From positions 496,032-560,031 of the forward strand of contig NZ_CP039373.1 in the NCBI RefSeq assembly GCF_000179235.2: a stretch of DNA of 64,000 nt, in the 5' to 3' direction. The notes under the pieces are model-generated. The model was not told where the DNA came from, searched no databases, and saw only the letters and a program-made list of their open reading frames with translations. A program made the translations under genes and the position numbers. The stretch is from Synechococcus sp. CB0101 (GTDB lineage Bacteria > Cyanobacteriota > Cyanobacteriia > PCC-6307 > Cyanobiaceae). This document shows, piece by piece, positions 35,488 to 45,048 of the stretch. Within the stretch, counting starts at the first letter, position 1. Each line of letters begins with the position of its first letter.

Positions 35488-36849
35488 TCAGGTTTTGACG
35501 TTTTTTGAGTTGAAGAGTTTTGTATGTCGAATCAGCAGCGGCTGGAGCAATAAATCCGTTAGTATAATAATAAAGAGCAAAGCCAAAAGTTGCTCTCCCA
35601 AAGGTTCGGCCAACGGTGCTGCAACGCCACTGAGATGCGGTAGCTCTTCGGTCATCGACACCGCCAACGCCAAGGGCACTGCCCCCCGCAATCCAAATCC
35701 GGCAACCACGAGGCGATCGTGCCATGGAAACCGTTTTGCAGGCAACAGCACAATGACCATCAGCAGGCGAGCCACGGGAACCACGACCGCCAGCGCCAGA
35801 CCTATCGCCAGTACCGACAGCAATGCCACGGGCTTTACCAGCAAACCAAGCAGCAGCAAGACCGTGATTTCTGCGGCCGTGTTGAGCGGATGCATAACCC
35901 GGCACAGGGCCTGCTGCTCAAAGCGACCGATCCGGTAACGGCCATTCGACAGCAACACGCCCGCCACAAAAACGGCCAGCAGACCTCCACCACCAAGGAT
36001 CTGGCCGAACCCGTAGGCCACGAACGCAAGCGCCACTGTGACCAACAACAACATCGCTTCAGATCGCACCAGGGCATCAATCAAGCGCGGTGCCACGCCA
36101 CCCACGATCAGGCCGGCAATGACGCCTGCCAGCAGGTGAAGACCAACAGCCGCGAGCTGGTCGACCAGCCGCATCGCCAATAGTCCATGCAGTGCTTGAT
36201 GATCACTATGAATGTTGGCCTGTAGAAGACCAGCCAACATCCCAAACCCCAGCAATGTGACCAGCGAACTCACCGCCGCCTCAAACTGCAAGAGATGCGT
36301 CAAGCGCCCACGGATCGGATGGTCAACGGCTACCTGCAGATCTTCGATGGCCCCACTGTCCGTTGCTCCCAGGCAGCAGACAGCTAGCAATGCGGCGGCC
36401 GGAGGCAAGGGATTGAAAAGCCAAGGCGCCAATAGAAACAGTGCGAATGCCGTGATCGCAACCGTGATCACCACGCCTGCACAACCAAGCCGCAGGCCAG
36501 CCATGGCCATGCCGCGAATCCGCCTGAAATCGGTCCTGAGGCCGGCGTAGAACATCAGGAGCGCCAGGCTGACCCGGTGCAGGGATTCCTCGTGAACGGA
36601 ATCGAGGAGCTGGGACTGGTTCAACCATGCCGTGGGAATGAGAAGGCCCAGGAGCAACACGGCGGCAGCCCCTGGCAAACGCCAGCTCGCCGCCAGTCGG
36701 TCTACGGCAAGGGCAGCCAGGTAGATCAAGCCAACGCCAAGGAAGAAACCGCGTGGTAACAGCGTGCCTTCCAGATGAGGGCTGGGGATGTTGAAGGTGA
36801 TCAGTAGAGAGCCAAGCACTGAAATCTGAGCAAACCGTGACGTCATCAT
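35488..36849 (-). CDS. Cation:proton antiporter (CPA family)
   Basis: A 453-residue integral membrane protein with about 12 hydrophobic helices. It resembles CPA1/NhaP-type Na+(K+)/H+ exchangers: LMFYAGLRTDFRRIR, ACCLGATDSGAIEDLQVAVD with the conserved acidic residue in the LGATDSGA motif, QILGGGGLLAVFVAGVLLSN and VVAGFGLRGAVPLALAVSM. Expected role is sodium or potassium and pH homeostasis at the plasma or thylakoid membrane; the ion is not known. The start at ATG 36849 gives a long N-terminal segment before helix 1, so a later start is possible. The permease gene is 72 bp upstream on the same strand. Confidence 0.85.
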   Translation of the reverse strand: MMTSRFAQISVLGSLLITFNIPSPHLEGTLLPRGFFLGVGLIYLAALAVDRLAASWRLPGAAAVLLLGLLIPTAWLNQSQLLDSVHEESLHRVSLALLMFYAGLRTDFRRIRGMAMAGLRLGCAGVVITVAITAFALFLLAPWLFNPLPPAAALLAVCCLGATDSGAIEDLQVAVDHPIRGRLTHLLQFEAAVSSLVTLLGFGMLAGLLQANIHSDHQALHGLLAMRLVDQLAAVGLHLLAGVIAGLIVGGVAPRLIDALVRSEAMLLLVTVALAFVAYGFGQILGGGGLLAVFVAGVLLSNGRYRIGRFEQQALCRVMHPLNTAAEITVLLLLGLLVKPVALLSVLAIGLALAVVVPVARLLMVIVLLPAKRFPWHDRLVVAGFGLRGAVPLALAVSMTEELPHLSGVAAPLAEPLGEQLLALLFIIILTDLLLQPLLIRHTKLFNSKNVKT

Positions 36850-36921
36850 CTCAACCTTTGCCTTTGTCGCTGCACCGCCGGCTTAGATGAAGCAGACGAC
36901 CTCCCCCCAGTCCTGGGTTGA

Positions 36922-38514
36922 TCAAATGTTTTGAGAATCTTGCGGAAGTATCCGGGCAATCAGAATCAACACAGTGATGACGCCATAGGCAATCGCCCAT
37001 GGCTGGCCAGTCCCCCAGCCCAGATTTAAAACAGTATCTCCTGTGGAGAATCTCCAGGCATGCAGCACCCCGAACCAGGCCAGAACAGCTGCTGAGCCGC
37101 TACAGACCGCCGCAGCGAGAAACCGCTTTTCAATGGCAAAGACCAACAGGGCGGCTAACAGCATCGATGTGATGATCTGTCCTTGCTCAAGTGCAAAGGC
37201 ACCCGCCGCCCAGACATCACCAGATGCCAACTGGGTGATCATCGCATCGTTAAAAGGTCTGGCCTCGCTCCCCAACCCGCCTGTTCGCAGGCCAGCTTTC
37301 AGTAATTGTGCTCCCCATCCCGCCAGGCCAGGCAGGATCCCCAACACCACGGCCGGCGCATGCCTGGAGGGTGTGGCCTGAAACGCTTGTGACGTCATCG
37401 CTATTCCGATGTAGAGCACGATCGCCATACCGGCATCGATGGGAACCAGCAGTGAGATCAGGCCGAACAGTCCAAGGAAGCAGGCTGCTCCCATCACCAC
37501 ACCATTGAGCCACGAATAACCCGAACGGGCCCCGAGGTCTTTGAAGCCTGAATGACCGATGTAGATCGTTGTCGGAAAGCAGGATCCCAAGGCCGCGGCT
37601 GCCAACGTGCCGATGCCATCAATCAGAAGGCATGAGCGGGTGCCGTAGTGGTCTCCTGCGGCATCAGCGCTATCAAGATTCTGAAGAGACCCGATCACAT
37701 TAAAGAGACCCATTGGCACGATCACACCAAGCCAGGGAAATAAGTCGGCGCGTGCCTGCCACAGCGTCGTGAGTTGGAGCGTTGGTGTGTGCCAGGTGAC
37801 TGTGCTGAGGCTTTGCTGCCAAGCACTGGCAGAGGGATCAATCAGTCCACTACTCCAGGCGAGCACCATGCCGATCAGCAAGGCCATCAACCCCGTGGGC
37901 AATGGCCACTTCACCCTGGCGTAGTAGCCGAGCAAAATGACAGCCAGACTGGCCAGCCCGACCAGCGGATTGGCATACGTGCGCAAGAGGAAACCCAGAG
38001 CGATGTAGCCCAGGGCAATTCCGGCGAGCGTGGAGAGGAGTGCAGCACGGGGCAACCAGCGTCTCAGACGATCGGCACAAAAAGCACCGGCCGTTTCGAT
38101 CAGGCCAGAACCCATGCAAGCCACCATCCCGGCATGCCAGGAGCGTGTGACAGCGGCTGCCTCGCTCATGCCACCGTTCAAAGCCGCCAGCTTCACTGGC
38201 AGCATCACCAGAAAGATGTAGGCGAAGAGACTGACCGTGTTGATCCCATAGGGCAGGGCTGTGCAGTCACTGCGCTGTTCACGGGCAGCGAGTCGCCGAG
38301 CTAAGTAGCTGTAGGCCAGATTGCCAACCAACAGGCTGACGCCAGCAGCTGGAAGGATCTGCCCGAACAGCAGTGCATCGGGATAACCGAGAACTCCGCG
38401 GCAAAGGCTGATGATGAGCAGGATCTGAATCAGGTTGTTCAAACCCAAAGCCAGGAAGCCATCCAGATCGCCGGGCTTCCAGGGACCCAGTAGACGAGTC
38501 AATGCAAGAGGCAT
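36922..38514 (-). CDS. NCS2/AzgA-type purine permease-like protein
   Basis: A 530-residue membrane protein of the nucleobase:cation symporter-2 superfamily. Signature-like segments are FNVIGSLQNLDSADAAGDHY, GIGTLAAAALGSCFPTTIYI and GIAMTSQAFQATPSRHAPAV. Roughly 12-14 helices are visible. The family transports purines, xanthine or uracil with H+ or Na+; the cargo here is not shown. It is on the same strand as the antiporter and the FAD oxidoreductase, with 72- and 54-bp gaps. Confidence 0.8.
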   Translation of the reverse strand: MPLALTRLLGPWKPGDLDGFLALGLNNLIQILLIISLCRGVLGYPDALLFGQILPAAGVSLLVGNLAYSYLARRLAAREQRSDCTALPYGINTVSLFAYIFLVMLPVKLAALNGGMSEAAAVTRSWHAGMVACMGSGLIETAGAFCADRLRRWLPRAALLSTLAGIALGYIALGFLLRTYANPLVGLASLAVILLGYYARVKWPLPTGLMALLIGMVLAWSSGLIDPSASAWQQSLSTVTWHTPTLQLTTLWQARADLFPWLGVIVPMGLFNVIGSLQNLDSADAAGDHYGTRSCLLIDGIGTLAAAALGSCFPTTIYIGHSGFKDLGARSGYSWLNGVVMGAACFLGLFGLISLLVPIDAGMAIVLYIGIAMTSQAFQATPSRHAPAVVLGILPGLAGWGAQLLKAGLRTGGLGSEARPFNDAMITQLASGDVWAAGAFALEQGQIITSMLLAALLVFAIEKRFLAAAVCSGSAAVLAWFGVLHAWRFSTGDTVLNLGWGTGQPWAIAYGVITVLILIARILPQDSQNI

Positions 38515-38568
38515 TCAATCGGGCCGAAGCTCAGATGTTCTGAGCATCATCCCGGATTGAACTAGCCC

Positions 38569-40392
38569 TCAAGCCACACCAATCACGCGCAGCCAAGGCC
38601 CCCACCGATTCACAACCCCAACGAGATGGGTGTCGATCGGTTTCTCCTGTTGCATCAGCCAGCGATGGATCGACGGTTCCAACGTGATCAGCGGCCAAGA
38701 GACCCCTTGGGCCTGGTGGAGGGTGTATCCCCCTGAGCCATCAGGCACCAGGCGCCCTTGCCAGTGCGAAGCCAGCCGTTCGGGTGGAATGCCATCGCAT
38801 TCGGCGTCAGCGGCACCCTGAACCTGGTCGATCAAGCCGGTGGGATCGGCAAGTGCGGAGAGCTGACGCTCACGCCACTGATGGTGATGCCAGGGCGTGT
38901 CCCAGAGAGGCAGCACGGCTGATGGCGCCAACGGATCCCCAATCAGCAACTCCTGAACTTGGCATGCCTGCAGCGCGGGAGGGTTGGCGTTCAGCTGCAC
39001 CGCCAGCGCTGCAGCCGCCCCCGCTGCCTGCCCCACATTCAGGATCAGCGGTTGCAGCCGCGTCGCACCGTTGGCCATGTGGCTCGTGCTGAAGCCTTTA
39101 TCGGCGGCCAACAGGTTGTCAACCGCTTCGCTGAGCAGGGCGCCAAAGGGAATGCAGAACGGGGTACCGGTCCAGCGCCCACCCCAGCGACAACTTTTGG
39201 GAGTCAATGGCCAGTCGGCACCTGGGTAGTGATGGTCGTTGGCGTAGTTGCCCACGGCGATCGATTGCAGAGCACCGTTCCGATCCAAGGGCAGTGGAGC
39301 CAACGAGGGACCCTCAGCGAGCGGCAACAGCTCCTGTTCGATCACCGTGGCTCGGCCGATCATCCGCCGGCCTTCGCGCCAGTAGGGCATGGCCGCCAGA
39401 CAGGGTGATGGGCTGCCGGATTCAGCGGGACATGCATCCCCGCGTTGCAGCCATCCACCCGTTGCCTCCTCTAAGGCGTCGGCAAAACGAAGGCTGTGGG
39501 CCTGCATGTCGTGGAACAGTTCTGCTTCCTGCGTTGGATCGTTGCTGAAGGCTCGCTCCAACCCCCAATGCCAGTCATTGCCATGGAGTGGCCAATTCAG
39601 CATCACCAGGCCACCTGGCAAGCGGCCATACGTGATCGTGCGCTCGAGCCCAAAGGCCTCACAAGCCTGTTGAAACGGCTCCGGTAAGCAGGGCTTGCCG
39701 TTGGGGTTGATGCCCAGCTTCGGATCAGGCTCGAGCCGATCGCTTCGCAACTGCCCCATCACCACCCAGGTGGGTGATTGAACCGGATGCTCCTTGAAAA
39801 AGGGGTCTGAACCGATCCGCTCGGCGCTTGGGGCACTCGGTTCGCCCCATTGCTCCTGGGGTTCCCAACCGAGGCGAAATGGGGCCTCCGCCATTGGCAG
39901 TAGGTCGCCACGATCGCTGCCATCGATCGCCACCTTGCAGCGCACACGCCGGTGCTCACCGCCAACCTCCACCTGCACTGAGGTGATGAGTGATCCTTTG
40001 CGTTCCACCTCCAGCAGCCGGCAGCCGGGCCACCAGAGCAGCTTGGCTTCAGCTGCCACCCAGTCCTGCAGGATCTGCTCCGCGGTGGTGGGCCGGTAGC
40101 CGAAACAGCTCACCCAATTGTGATCGAGCCCCTCTGGCTCACGCCGCTCCAACTCCCGCAAAAAGGCGCCCCACAAACCCGTTTGCCAGGGGGTGAGCTC
40201 GTTGCCATCGGGGCAACACACGCCTGCGGCGCTCACCATCCCGCCGAGCCAGCTGCCAGGGGTGAGCAGCAGGGTGCTCACGCCACCACGGGCCGCCTGA
40301 ATCGCGGCGGCGACGCCGCCGGTGCCCCCTCCCCACACCAACACGTCCACCGCGTCGATCGATGGGGTCATGAGAGGGATGTGCGCAGCCAA
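38569..40392 (-). CDS. FAD-dependent oxidoreductase
   Basis: A 607-residue flavoprotein of the FAD-dependent oxidoreductase (PF12831-type) group. The dinucleotide site is VDVLVWGGGTGGVAAAIQAA near residue 15. AIDGSDRGDLLPMAEAPFR lies near residue 160 and FGALLSEAVDNLLAADKGFS plus GQAAGAAAALAVQ near the C-terminal third complete the fold. The domain is found in predicted enzymes of mostly unknown substrate. The annotated start at ATG 40392 includes a few residues ahead of the motif; an ATG at 40371 is an alternative. Confidence 0.8.
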   Translation of the reverse strand: MAAHIPLMTPSIDAVDVLVWGGGTGGVAAAIQAARGGVSTLLLTPGSWLGGMVSAAGVCCPDGNELTPWQTGLWGAFLRELERREPEGLDHNWVSCFGYRPTTAEQILQDWVAAEAKLLWWPGCRLLEVERKGSLITSVQVEVGGEHRRVRCKVAIDGSDRGDLLPMAEAPFRLGWEPQEQWGEPSAPSAERIGSDPFFKEHPVQSPTWVVMGQLRSDRLEPDPKLGINPNGKPCLPEPFQQACEAFGLERTITYGRLPGGLVMLNWPLHGNDWHWGLERAFSNDPTQEAELFHDMQAHSLRFADALEEATGGWLQRGDACPAESGSPSPCLAAMPYWREGRRMIGRATVIEQELLPLAEGPSLAPLPLDRNGALQSIAVGNYANDHHYPGADWPLTPKSCRWGGRWTGTPFCIPFGALLSEAVDNLLAADKGFSTSHMANGATRLQPLILNVGQAAGAAAALAVQLNANPPALQACQVQELLIGDPLAPSAVLPLWDTPWHHHQWRERQLSALADPTGLIDQVQGAADAECDGIPPERLASHWQGRLVPDGSGGYTLHQAQGVSWPLITLEPSIHRWLMQQEKPIDTHLVGVVNRWGPWLRVIGVA

Positions 40393-40465
40393 ATCAGCCT
40401 GACAGCAGGTCCTGTGCTGGACAAGCGACCAAGCTTCGATTCCTTGGTGGTCACAACTGCCATCG

Positions 40466-40696
40466 ATGAGCAGTTCGTTTTACGATGAGGGGATGGATCT
40501 AGCCACTGTTTCCCCGAAGTATCAGGTTGTGATCCCCAAGCGGGTTCGCGAGCAATTTGGCCTCTCCCCTGGCCAGCAGCTCCAGGTGATCGCCTTGCCA
40601 GGCCGCATTGAGTTGGTTCCGAGCCAGCCCGCGGCAGCACTGCGCGGTTTCCTCGGGGGTGACAACACCTTTGAGCGGGAGGGTGATCGCCTGTGA
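40466..40696 (+). CDS. AbrB/MazE-type antitoxin (VapB-like)
   Basis: A 76-residue (67 from ATG 40493) protein. TVSPKYQVVIPKRVREQFGL is the swapped-hairpin AbrB fold of MazE/VapB antitoxins, followed by LSPGQQLQVIALPGRIELVP. It overlaps the start of the PIN toxin by four bases, the usual arrangement of a VapBC operon in which the antitoxin is first. Likely autoregulates by binding its own promoter, as known for the family. Confidence 0.88.
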   Translation: MSSSFYDEGMDLATVSPKYQVVIPKRVREQFGLSPGQQLQVIALPGRIELVPSQPAAALRGFLGGDNTFEREGDRL

Positions 40697-41079
40697 CGCT
40701 GGAGCGCTCTGTGGTGGATTCCTCTGGCTGGATTGAACTGTTCACCGATGGCCCGCAGGCCGAGCGCTTCCTCGCCGTGCTTCAGGCAGAAGAGGCGCTG
40801 GTGATCCCGGCGATCACCATCCTCGAAGTGTTCAAGTGGATTCTGCGGGAGCACAGCGAGGCCCAGGCCATCCAGGCCGTGGCGGTGATGCAGCGAGGTT
40901 TGGTGGTGGATCTCGACACGCAGCTGGCCATCGCGGCCGCGCAACTCAGTCACGCGCTGCGCCTGCCCTTGGCAGGCAGCATCATTCTCGCGACAGCGCG
41001 CTGCCACCAGGCCCGCCTCTACACGATGGATGCGGATTTTCAGGGCCTCTCCGATGTGGAGCTGATCTCCAAGCGCTGA
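40693..41079 (+). CDS. VapC-like PIN domain toxin
   Basis: A 128-residue PIN ribonuclease: SVVDSSGWIELFTDG carries the first acidic residue, EVFKWI the second, and RLPLAGSIILATARCHQARL with YTMDADFQGL the C-terminal acidic sites. The GTG start overlaps the antitoxin stop. Both frames are intact, unlike the two decayed toxins near 32-33 kb. Target RNA unknown. Confidence 0.87.
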   Translation: MTLERSVVDSSGWIELFTDGPQAERFLAVLQAEEALVIPAITILEVFKWILREHSEAQAIQAVAVMQRGLVVDLDTQLAIAAAQLSHALRLPLAGSIILATARCHQARLYTMDADFQGLSDVELISKR

Positions 41080-41146
41080 GGCCAACAGCCGATCGCTCAG
41101 CGGATTCCCTGATGCAAGCCGGGCCCAGCTCCGTAGGATCCGCCCG

Positions 41147-42715
41147 ATGACTTACACCCTCACCACCCCCCTCTACTACGTCAACGACAAGCCGCATTTG
41201 GGCAGCGCCTACACGACGCTCGCCTGTGATGCCTTGGCGCGGTTTCAGCGGCTGAAGGGGGAGCGGGTGGTGTTCATCACCGGCTGCGACGAGCACGGCC
41301 AGAAGATCCAGCGCACCGCGGAGGCGGCCGGCCTCAGCCCCCAGGCCCACTGCGATGGGGTGAGCGCCCAGTACCGCGAGCTCTGGGATCGCTGGCAGAT
41401 CAGCCACAACCGCCTGATCCGCACCACCGATCCACGCCATCAGCGGATCGTGGAGCAGTTTTTTGCCCGTGTGGAGGCCAACGGCGACATCGTGGAGGGC
41501 CGCCAGCAGGGCTGGTATTGCGTGGCTTGTGAGGAGTTCAAAGACGACCCCCACGAGGCCCAAGACCCCGAATGCCCCACCCATCGCCGGCCGCTGGAGT
41601 GGCGCGATGAGCTGAATCTGTTCTTCCGGCTCTCCCGCTACCAAGAGCAGATTGAAGCCTTGATTGCCCAGCCGGGCTTCATCCAACCCGCCAGCCGCCG
41701 CAACGAAGTGGAGAACTTCGTGAAGCAAGGCTTGCGCGATTTCTCGATCTCGCGGGTGAACCTGCCCTGGGGGATTCCGGTTCCCGGGCACGAGGGCCAC
41801 ACCTTCTATGTGTGGTTCGATGCCCTGCTCGGCTACATCACGGCCCTACTCGAGGAGGGTGATGCTCCCGACCTCGACACCGCCATCAGCCGCGGCTGGC
41901 CGGCTTCGGTGCATGTGATCGGCAAAGACATCTTGCGGTTCCACGCCGTGTATTGGCCGGCGATGTTGCTGTCGGCGGGTCTGGAGCTGCCCGCCAAGGT
42001 GTTTGGCCATGGCTTCCTCACCCGCGAGGGGCAAAAGATGGGCAAGTCTTTGGGCAACGTGCTCGATCCGGCGGAGTTGCTCGAGCGTTGCGGCCGCGAT
42101 GCGGTGCGTTGGTATTTGCTGCGCGATATCCCCTTCGGCGACGACGGCGACTTCCAGCAGCAGCGCTTCAGCGATCTGGTGAACAACGACCTCGCCAACA
42201 CGATCGGCAACCTGCTCAACCGCACCAGCTCGATGGCGCGTCGTTGGTTTGAGGAGTGTGTGCCACCGGCAACCGGCGCTGCGAACAGCGACCATCCCCT
42301 GGCCCAGGCGGCGGCCACCGCTCGAACCACTGTGCTCACGGCCCTGGAGCAACTGGACTTCCGCAGTGCCGCTGAAGCTGCCCTGCAGCTGGCAATCGCG
42401 GCCAATGGCTTCCTCAACGAGCAGGCCCCCTGGAGCCGGATGAAGCAGGAAGGCACCCGCGAGCAGGTGGCCGACGATCTCTATGCCGTGCTCGAGGCTG
42501 CTCGCATCACCGCCCTGCTGATGGCGCCCCTGTTGCCGGATCTCAGTGAGCGCATGCTCGTGCAGCTCGGCCAGAGCGTGCCCGATTCCAGCGCCAGCGC
42601 AGCTGGCGAGAGCGGCTGGCTGCAGCAGCTGGAGTGGGGCGGCCTGCAGAGCGGCGCAGCCTTGCCGGAGCCCTCGCCTGTGATGGCCAGGCTCGAACTC
42701 GACACCCCGTTGTGA
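41147..42715 (+). CDS. metG: Methionyl-tRNA synthetase
   Basis: Class I synthetase charging tRNA-Met, 522 residues. The HIGH-type motif is PHLGSAYTTLACDALARFQ at residue 17, a zinc knuckle-like CVACEEFK with DPECPTHRRPLEW near residue 125, and the KMSKS-type KMGKSLGNVLDP near residue 297. The anticodon-binding helices follow (NLLNRTSSMARRWF; APWSRMKQEGTREQVADDLY). Start ATG 41147. The lipoprotein gene is 10 bp downstream. A tRNA-Met gene is 6.5 kb away. Confidence 0.96.
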   Translation: MTYTLTTPLYYVNDKPHLGSAYTTLACDALARFQRLKGERVVFITGCDEHGQKIQRTAEAAGLSPQAHCDGVSAQYRELWDRWQISHNRLIRTTDPRHQRIVEQFFARVEANGDIVEGRQQGWYCVACEEFKDDPHEAQDPECPTHRRPLEWRDELNLFFRLSRYQEQIEALIAQPGFIQPASRRNEVENFVKQGLRDFSISRVNLPWGIPVPGHEGHTFYVWFDALLGYITALLEEGDAPDLDTAISRGWPASVHVIGKDILRFHAVYWPAMLLSAGLELPAKVFGHGFLTREGQKMGKSLGNVLDPAELLERCGRDAVRWYLLRDIPFGDDGDFQQQRFSDLVNNDLANTIGNLLNRTSSMARRWFEECVPPATGAANSDHPLAQAAATARTTVLTALEQLDFRSAAEAALQLAIAANGFLNEQAPWSRMKQEGTREQVADDLYAVLEAARITALLMAPLLPDLSERMLVQLGQSVPDSSASAAGESGWLQQLEWGGLQSGAALPEPSPVMARLELDTPL

Positions 42716-42725
42716 GACCAACCCT

Positions 42726-43895
42726 GTGAAACGTCTCGCTGGGGTAGGCATCGCGTTGCTGATCGGCGGCTGCGTCAGCAGCAAGCCGAAAGCGCCACCG
42801 CCGGCCGAACCTTTTGTGTTCAAGGCGCTCGATCTTGAGCAGCAGGATTCCAAAGGCCGGCCCGCCTGGGAATTGCGCAGCCCCGAAGCCCGCTACGACA
42901 TCACACGCCAGGTGGCCCAGACGCGGCAACCGCGCGGTGTGATTTACAAGCGCGGCAAACCCAATATCACCGTGAGCGCCCGCAGCGGCACGGTGCTGGG
43001 CGACGGCCAGGCGATTCAGCTGGAGGGGGATGTGTTGATCGCCCTGTTGGGTGACAACCCGGTGCGCATCACCGGTCAACAGGCCCGCTGGATCCCCTCA
43101 CGCGAACTGATGCTCATCGACCGCCAGCCGGTGGCCCTGGATCGCCACTCGCGCATCTCGGCGCAACTGGCCACCTACTACCTCGATCGCGATCTGATCG
43201 AGCTGCGCGGTCAGCCGGTGCTCGAGCAATGGGACGGCAAAGCCTCCAAGGCCGCCAGCACCAACAAACCCGCACCGTTGCGCGTCCAAACGGCCCTGGT
43301 GGATTGGCGGCCGGAGCAGGGCGATCTCAAGGCGCCGCAACAGGTGCAGGGTTTACGCCGCGACAAGGATGGCCAGCTAAACCTCACCGCGACATCCCTC
43401 AAAGGCAATTTGCGCGAGGGCTATGTGGATCTGATGGCACCGGTGCACGTGCGCGATCCCAAGCGCAAGGGCTGGCTCAATGCCCAGCAAACCCGGTGGT
43501 TGATCAACGATCAGCTGCTCAGCAGCGATCAGCCCTTCCAGGGGGCCTTCAACAAACTCCAGGGCCAAGGCGAGCGCTTCAAGGTGAACCTCGCCAGCAG
43601 CACCGTGTTCATCCCTGAGGGCTGCAACCTGCAGCAGCCGGGTGAGCAGCTCACCGCCCGGCGTTGTCAGTGGAATTGGCCCAGCGGCCGGTTCCAGGCC
43701 GAGGGAGATGTGGAGCTGCGCCGTGCCGCCTACCAACAGGTCACCCGCTCGGCTCAGTTGCGGGGAACAATCGGCAAAGACGGCACCGCTGTGTTCAGCT
43801 CACCTGGGGCGAAGGTGAACTCCCAGTTCACCCTGCCGCCTCAGCAGAAGAGCGGGAAGCAGAAGAGTCGCTCCACTCCTGCAGTGCAGTTCTGA
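42726..43895 (+). CDS. lptC: LptC-like lipopolysaccharide transport lipoprotein
   Basis: A 389-residue exported protein whose N-terminus is a lipoprotein signal: MKRLAGVGIALLIGGC, Cys near residue 16 as the lipidation site. The body is a set of beta-strand repeats typical of LptC/YrbK: WELRSPEARYDITRQVAQTR, SGTVLGDGQAIQLEGDVLI, QARWIPSRELMLIDRQPVAL. LptC hands LPS from LptBFG to LptA across the periplasm. Being twice the E. coli length it may include a second LptC/OstA-like domain. Start is GTG 42726. Its 3' end overlaps the convergent gene by 68 bp. Confidence 0.8.
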   Translation: MKRLAGVGIALLIGGCVSSKPKAPPPAEPFVFKALDLEQQDSKGRPAWELRSPEARYDITRQVAQTRQPRGVIYKRGKPNITVSARSGTVLGDGQAIQLEGDVLIALLGDNPVRITGQQARWIPSRELMLIDRQPVALDRHSRISAQLATYYLDRDLIELRGQPVLEQWDGKASKAASTNKPAPLRVQTALVDWRPEQGDLKAPQQVQGLRRDKDGQLNLTATSLKGNLREGYVDLMAPVHVRDPKRKGWLNAQQTRWLINDQLLSSDQPFQGAFNKLQGQGERFKVNLASSTVFIPEGCNLQQPGEQLTARRCQWNWPSGRFQAEGDVELRRAAYQQVTRSAQLRGTIGKDGTAVFSSPGAKVNSQFTLPPQQKSGKQKSRSTPAVQF

Positions 43896-44490
43896 GCTTG
43901 AGGCTCCAGCCCTCCACCCAGGCCTCATCGCTGCGGCTGAAGCACCGCGGCGACCAACCCGCCAGCAGCAGAACCCCCGCGTCTCCGATCGGTTGCACGA
44001 TCAGGGCAGGGATGCCCTCCGGCAGCGCCTGGAATTCATCGCGGCCGGGGTAGAGCTTGAGGTTCACCAGACCAATCGCCTTGCCTGTGCTCCAAGCCCG
44101 CTCGGTGATCACACCTGGTTTGAAACCGCCGGGGCCGAGCACGCCCCGTTGCAGCAAGGTGCGCCCCTGCCAATAGAGCAGCACCGTGGAGCCTGGGGTG
44201 GCGGTGAGCAACATCTGGCTGCCCCAGCCCAGCTCCTGGCGCAACGGCTCTGGCAGGTCATCGGCCAGGCGCAGGCCCTGTTCCCCCTGCAGATCCACCC
44301 GCTCCGGTGCCACGGGAACGGCGCGGGTCCAGAGAATCGACACCAACATCAAGCCCACCGCCAGAAAACTGGCGAGCACCCCGGCCCGCTCCAGAGCTGG
44401 TGTGAGGGCAGGAGCCGTGAGCTGATTGGCCACACATAAGCCGAGGCCGGCCACACCGGCACTGAGGCAGAGGCGAGCGGCGAGGCCCAT
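43828..44490 (-). CDS. Complex C (cytochrome b6f) cofactor assembly protein, CCB-like
   Basis: A 220-residue protein with two N-terminal membrane segments (RLCLSAGVAGLGLCVANQLT, then GVLASFLAVGLMLVSILWTR) and a soluble domain (LRLADDLPEPLRQELGWGSQ, PGSTVLLYWQGRTLLQRGVL). It matches the cyanobacterial proteins annotated as cofactor assembly of complex C subunit B, homologues of plant CCB2/CCB4, which attach heme c' to cytochrome b6. I placed the start at ATG 44490; a TTG at 44511 is also possible, while the longer frame to 44622 overlaps the divergent gene. Its end overlaps lptC tail-to-tail. Confidence 0.75.
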   Translation of the reverse strand: MGLAARLCLSAGVAGLGLCVANQLTAPALTPALERAGVLASFLAVGLMLVSILWTRAVPVAPERVDLQGEQGLRLADDLPEPLRQELGWGSQMLLTATPGSTVLLYWQGRTLLQRGVLGPGGFKPGVITERAWSTGKAIGLVNLKLYPGRDEFQALPEGIPALIVQPIGDAGVLLLAGWSPRCFSRSDEAWVEGWSLKLRTALQEWSDSSASRSSAEAAG

Positions 44491-44604
44491 CGCAGCAACG
44501 CTGGCAACCAACGCCCCGACCTTCTCACAGCTGATGACAGCGCCGCTGGCAGTGCGCAGAGATCGCGCTGCAATGCAGAAGGCGCCTGTTCTGCACCTTT
44601 GGCC

Positions 44605-45039
44605 ATGGCTCAGCCCACCCACTCCACGATCAGCACCGCCCCTGAGGCCTTTGCTGCCGTGGCCTTAGCCGCCGTGGCCTGTGATGGCGAGCTCGCCAGT
44701 CTCGAGGCCCGCAGCCTGCGGCAACAACTTGAATTTCGCCATCCCTACCGCGACTGGAGCGACGCGGCGATGGGCGATTTGCTCGATCGCCTCCTGCAGC
44801 TCTTGCGTGAGGACGGCTGGCCGGAACTGGTGCGCCAGGCAGCGCCTTTGTTAGAAGGCCCGGCCGCTGAAACAGCACTGGCCGTGGCGGCGGCGCTCAC
44901 CCAAGCTGATCACGTGGAATCCAGCGAGGAGCACAGCTTTCTGGCGAGCCTGAGCCAGGCCTTGGCCCTCGATCCAGCCCGAGCCGCCCAGATTGTGGAG
45001 GTGGTGGCGGTACTGAACCGCGACAGCCTGGCGAGCTGA
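44605..45039 (+). CDS. TerB-like protein
   Basis: A 144-residue all-helical protein. The pattern AAVALAAVACDGELASLEAR and ALTQADHVESSEEHSFLASL, with acidic positions after short hydrophobic helices, is that of TerB-like domains, which bind metal or act in membrane-associated complexes. A link with tellurite resistance is not implied. Start at ATG 44605; an ATG two codons earlier is equally open. It lies directly before psb32 on the same strand. Confidence 0.65.
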   Translation: MAQPTHSTISTAPEAFAAVALAAVACDGELASLEARSLRQQLEFRHPYRDWSDAAMGDLLDRLLQLLREDGWPELVRQAAPLLEGPAAETALAVAAALTQADHVESSEEHSFLASLSQALALDPARAAQIVEVVAVLNRDSLAS

Positions 45040-45048
45040 CGGCAGACT

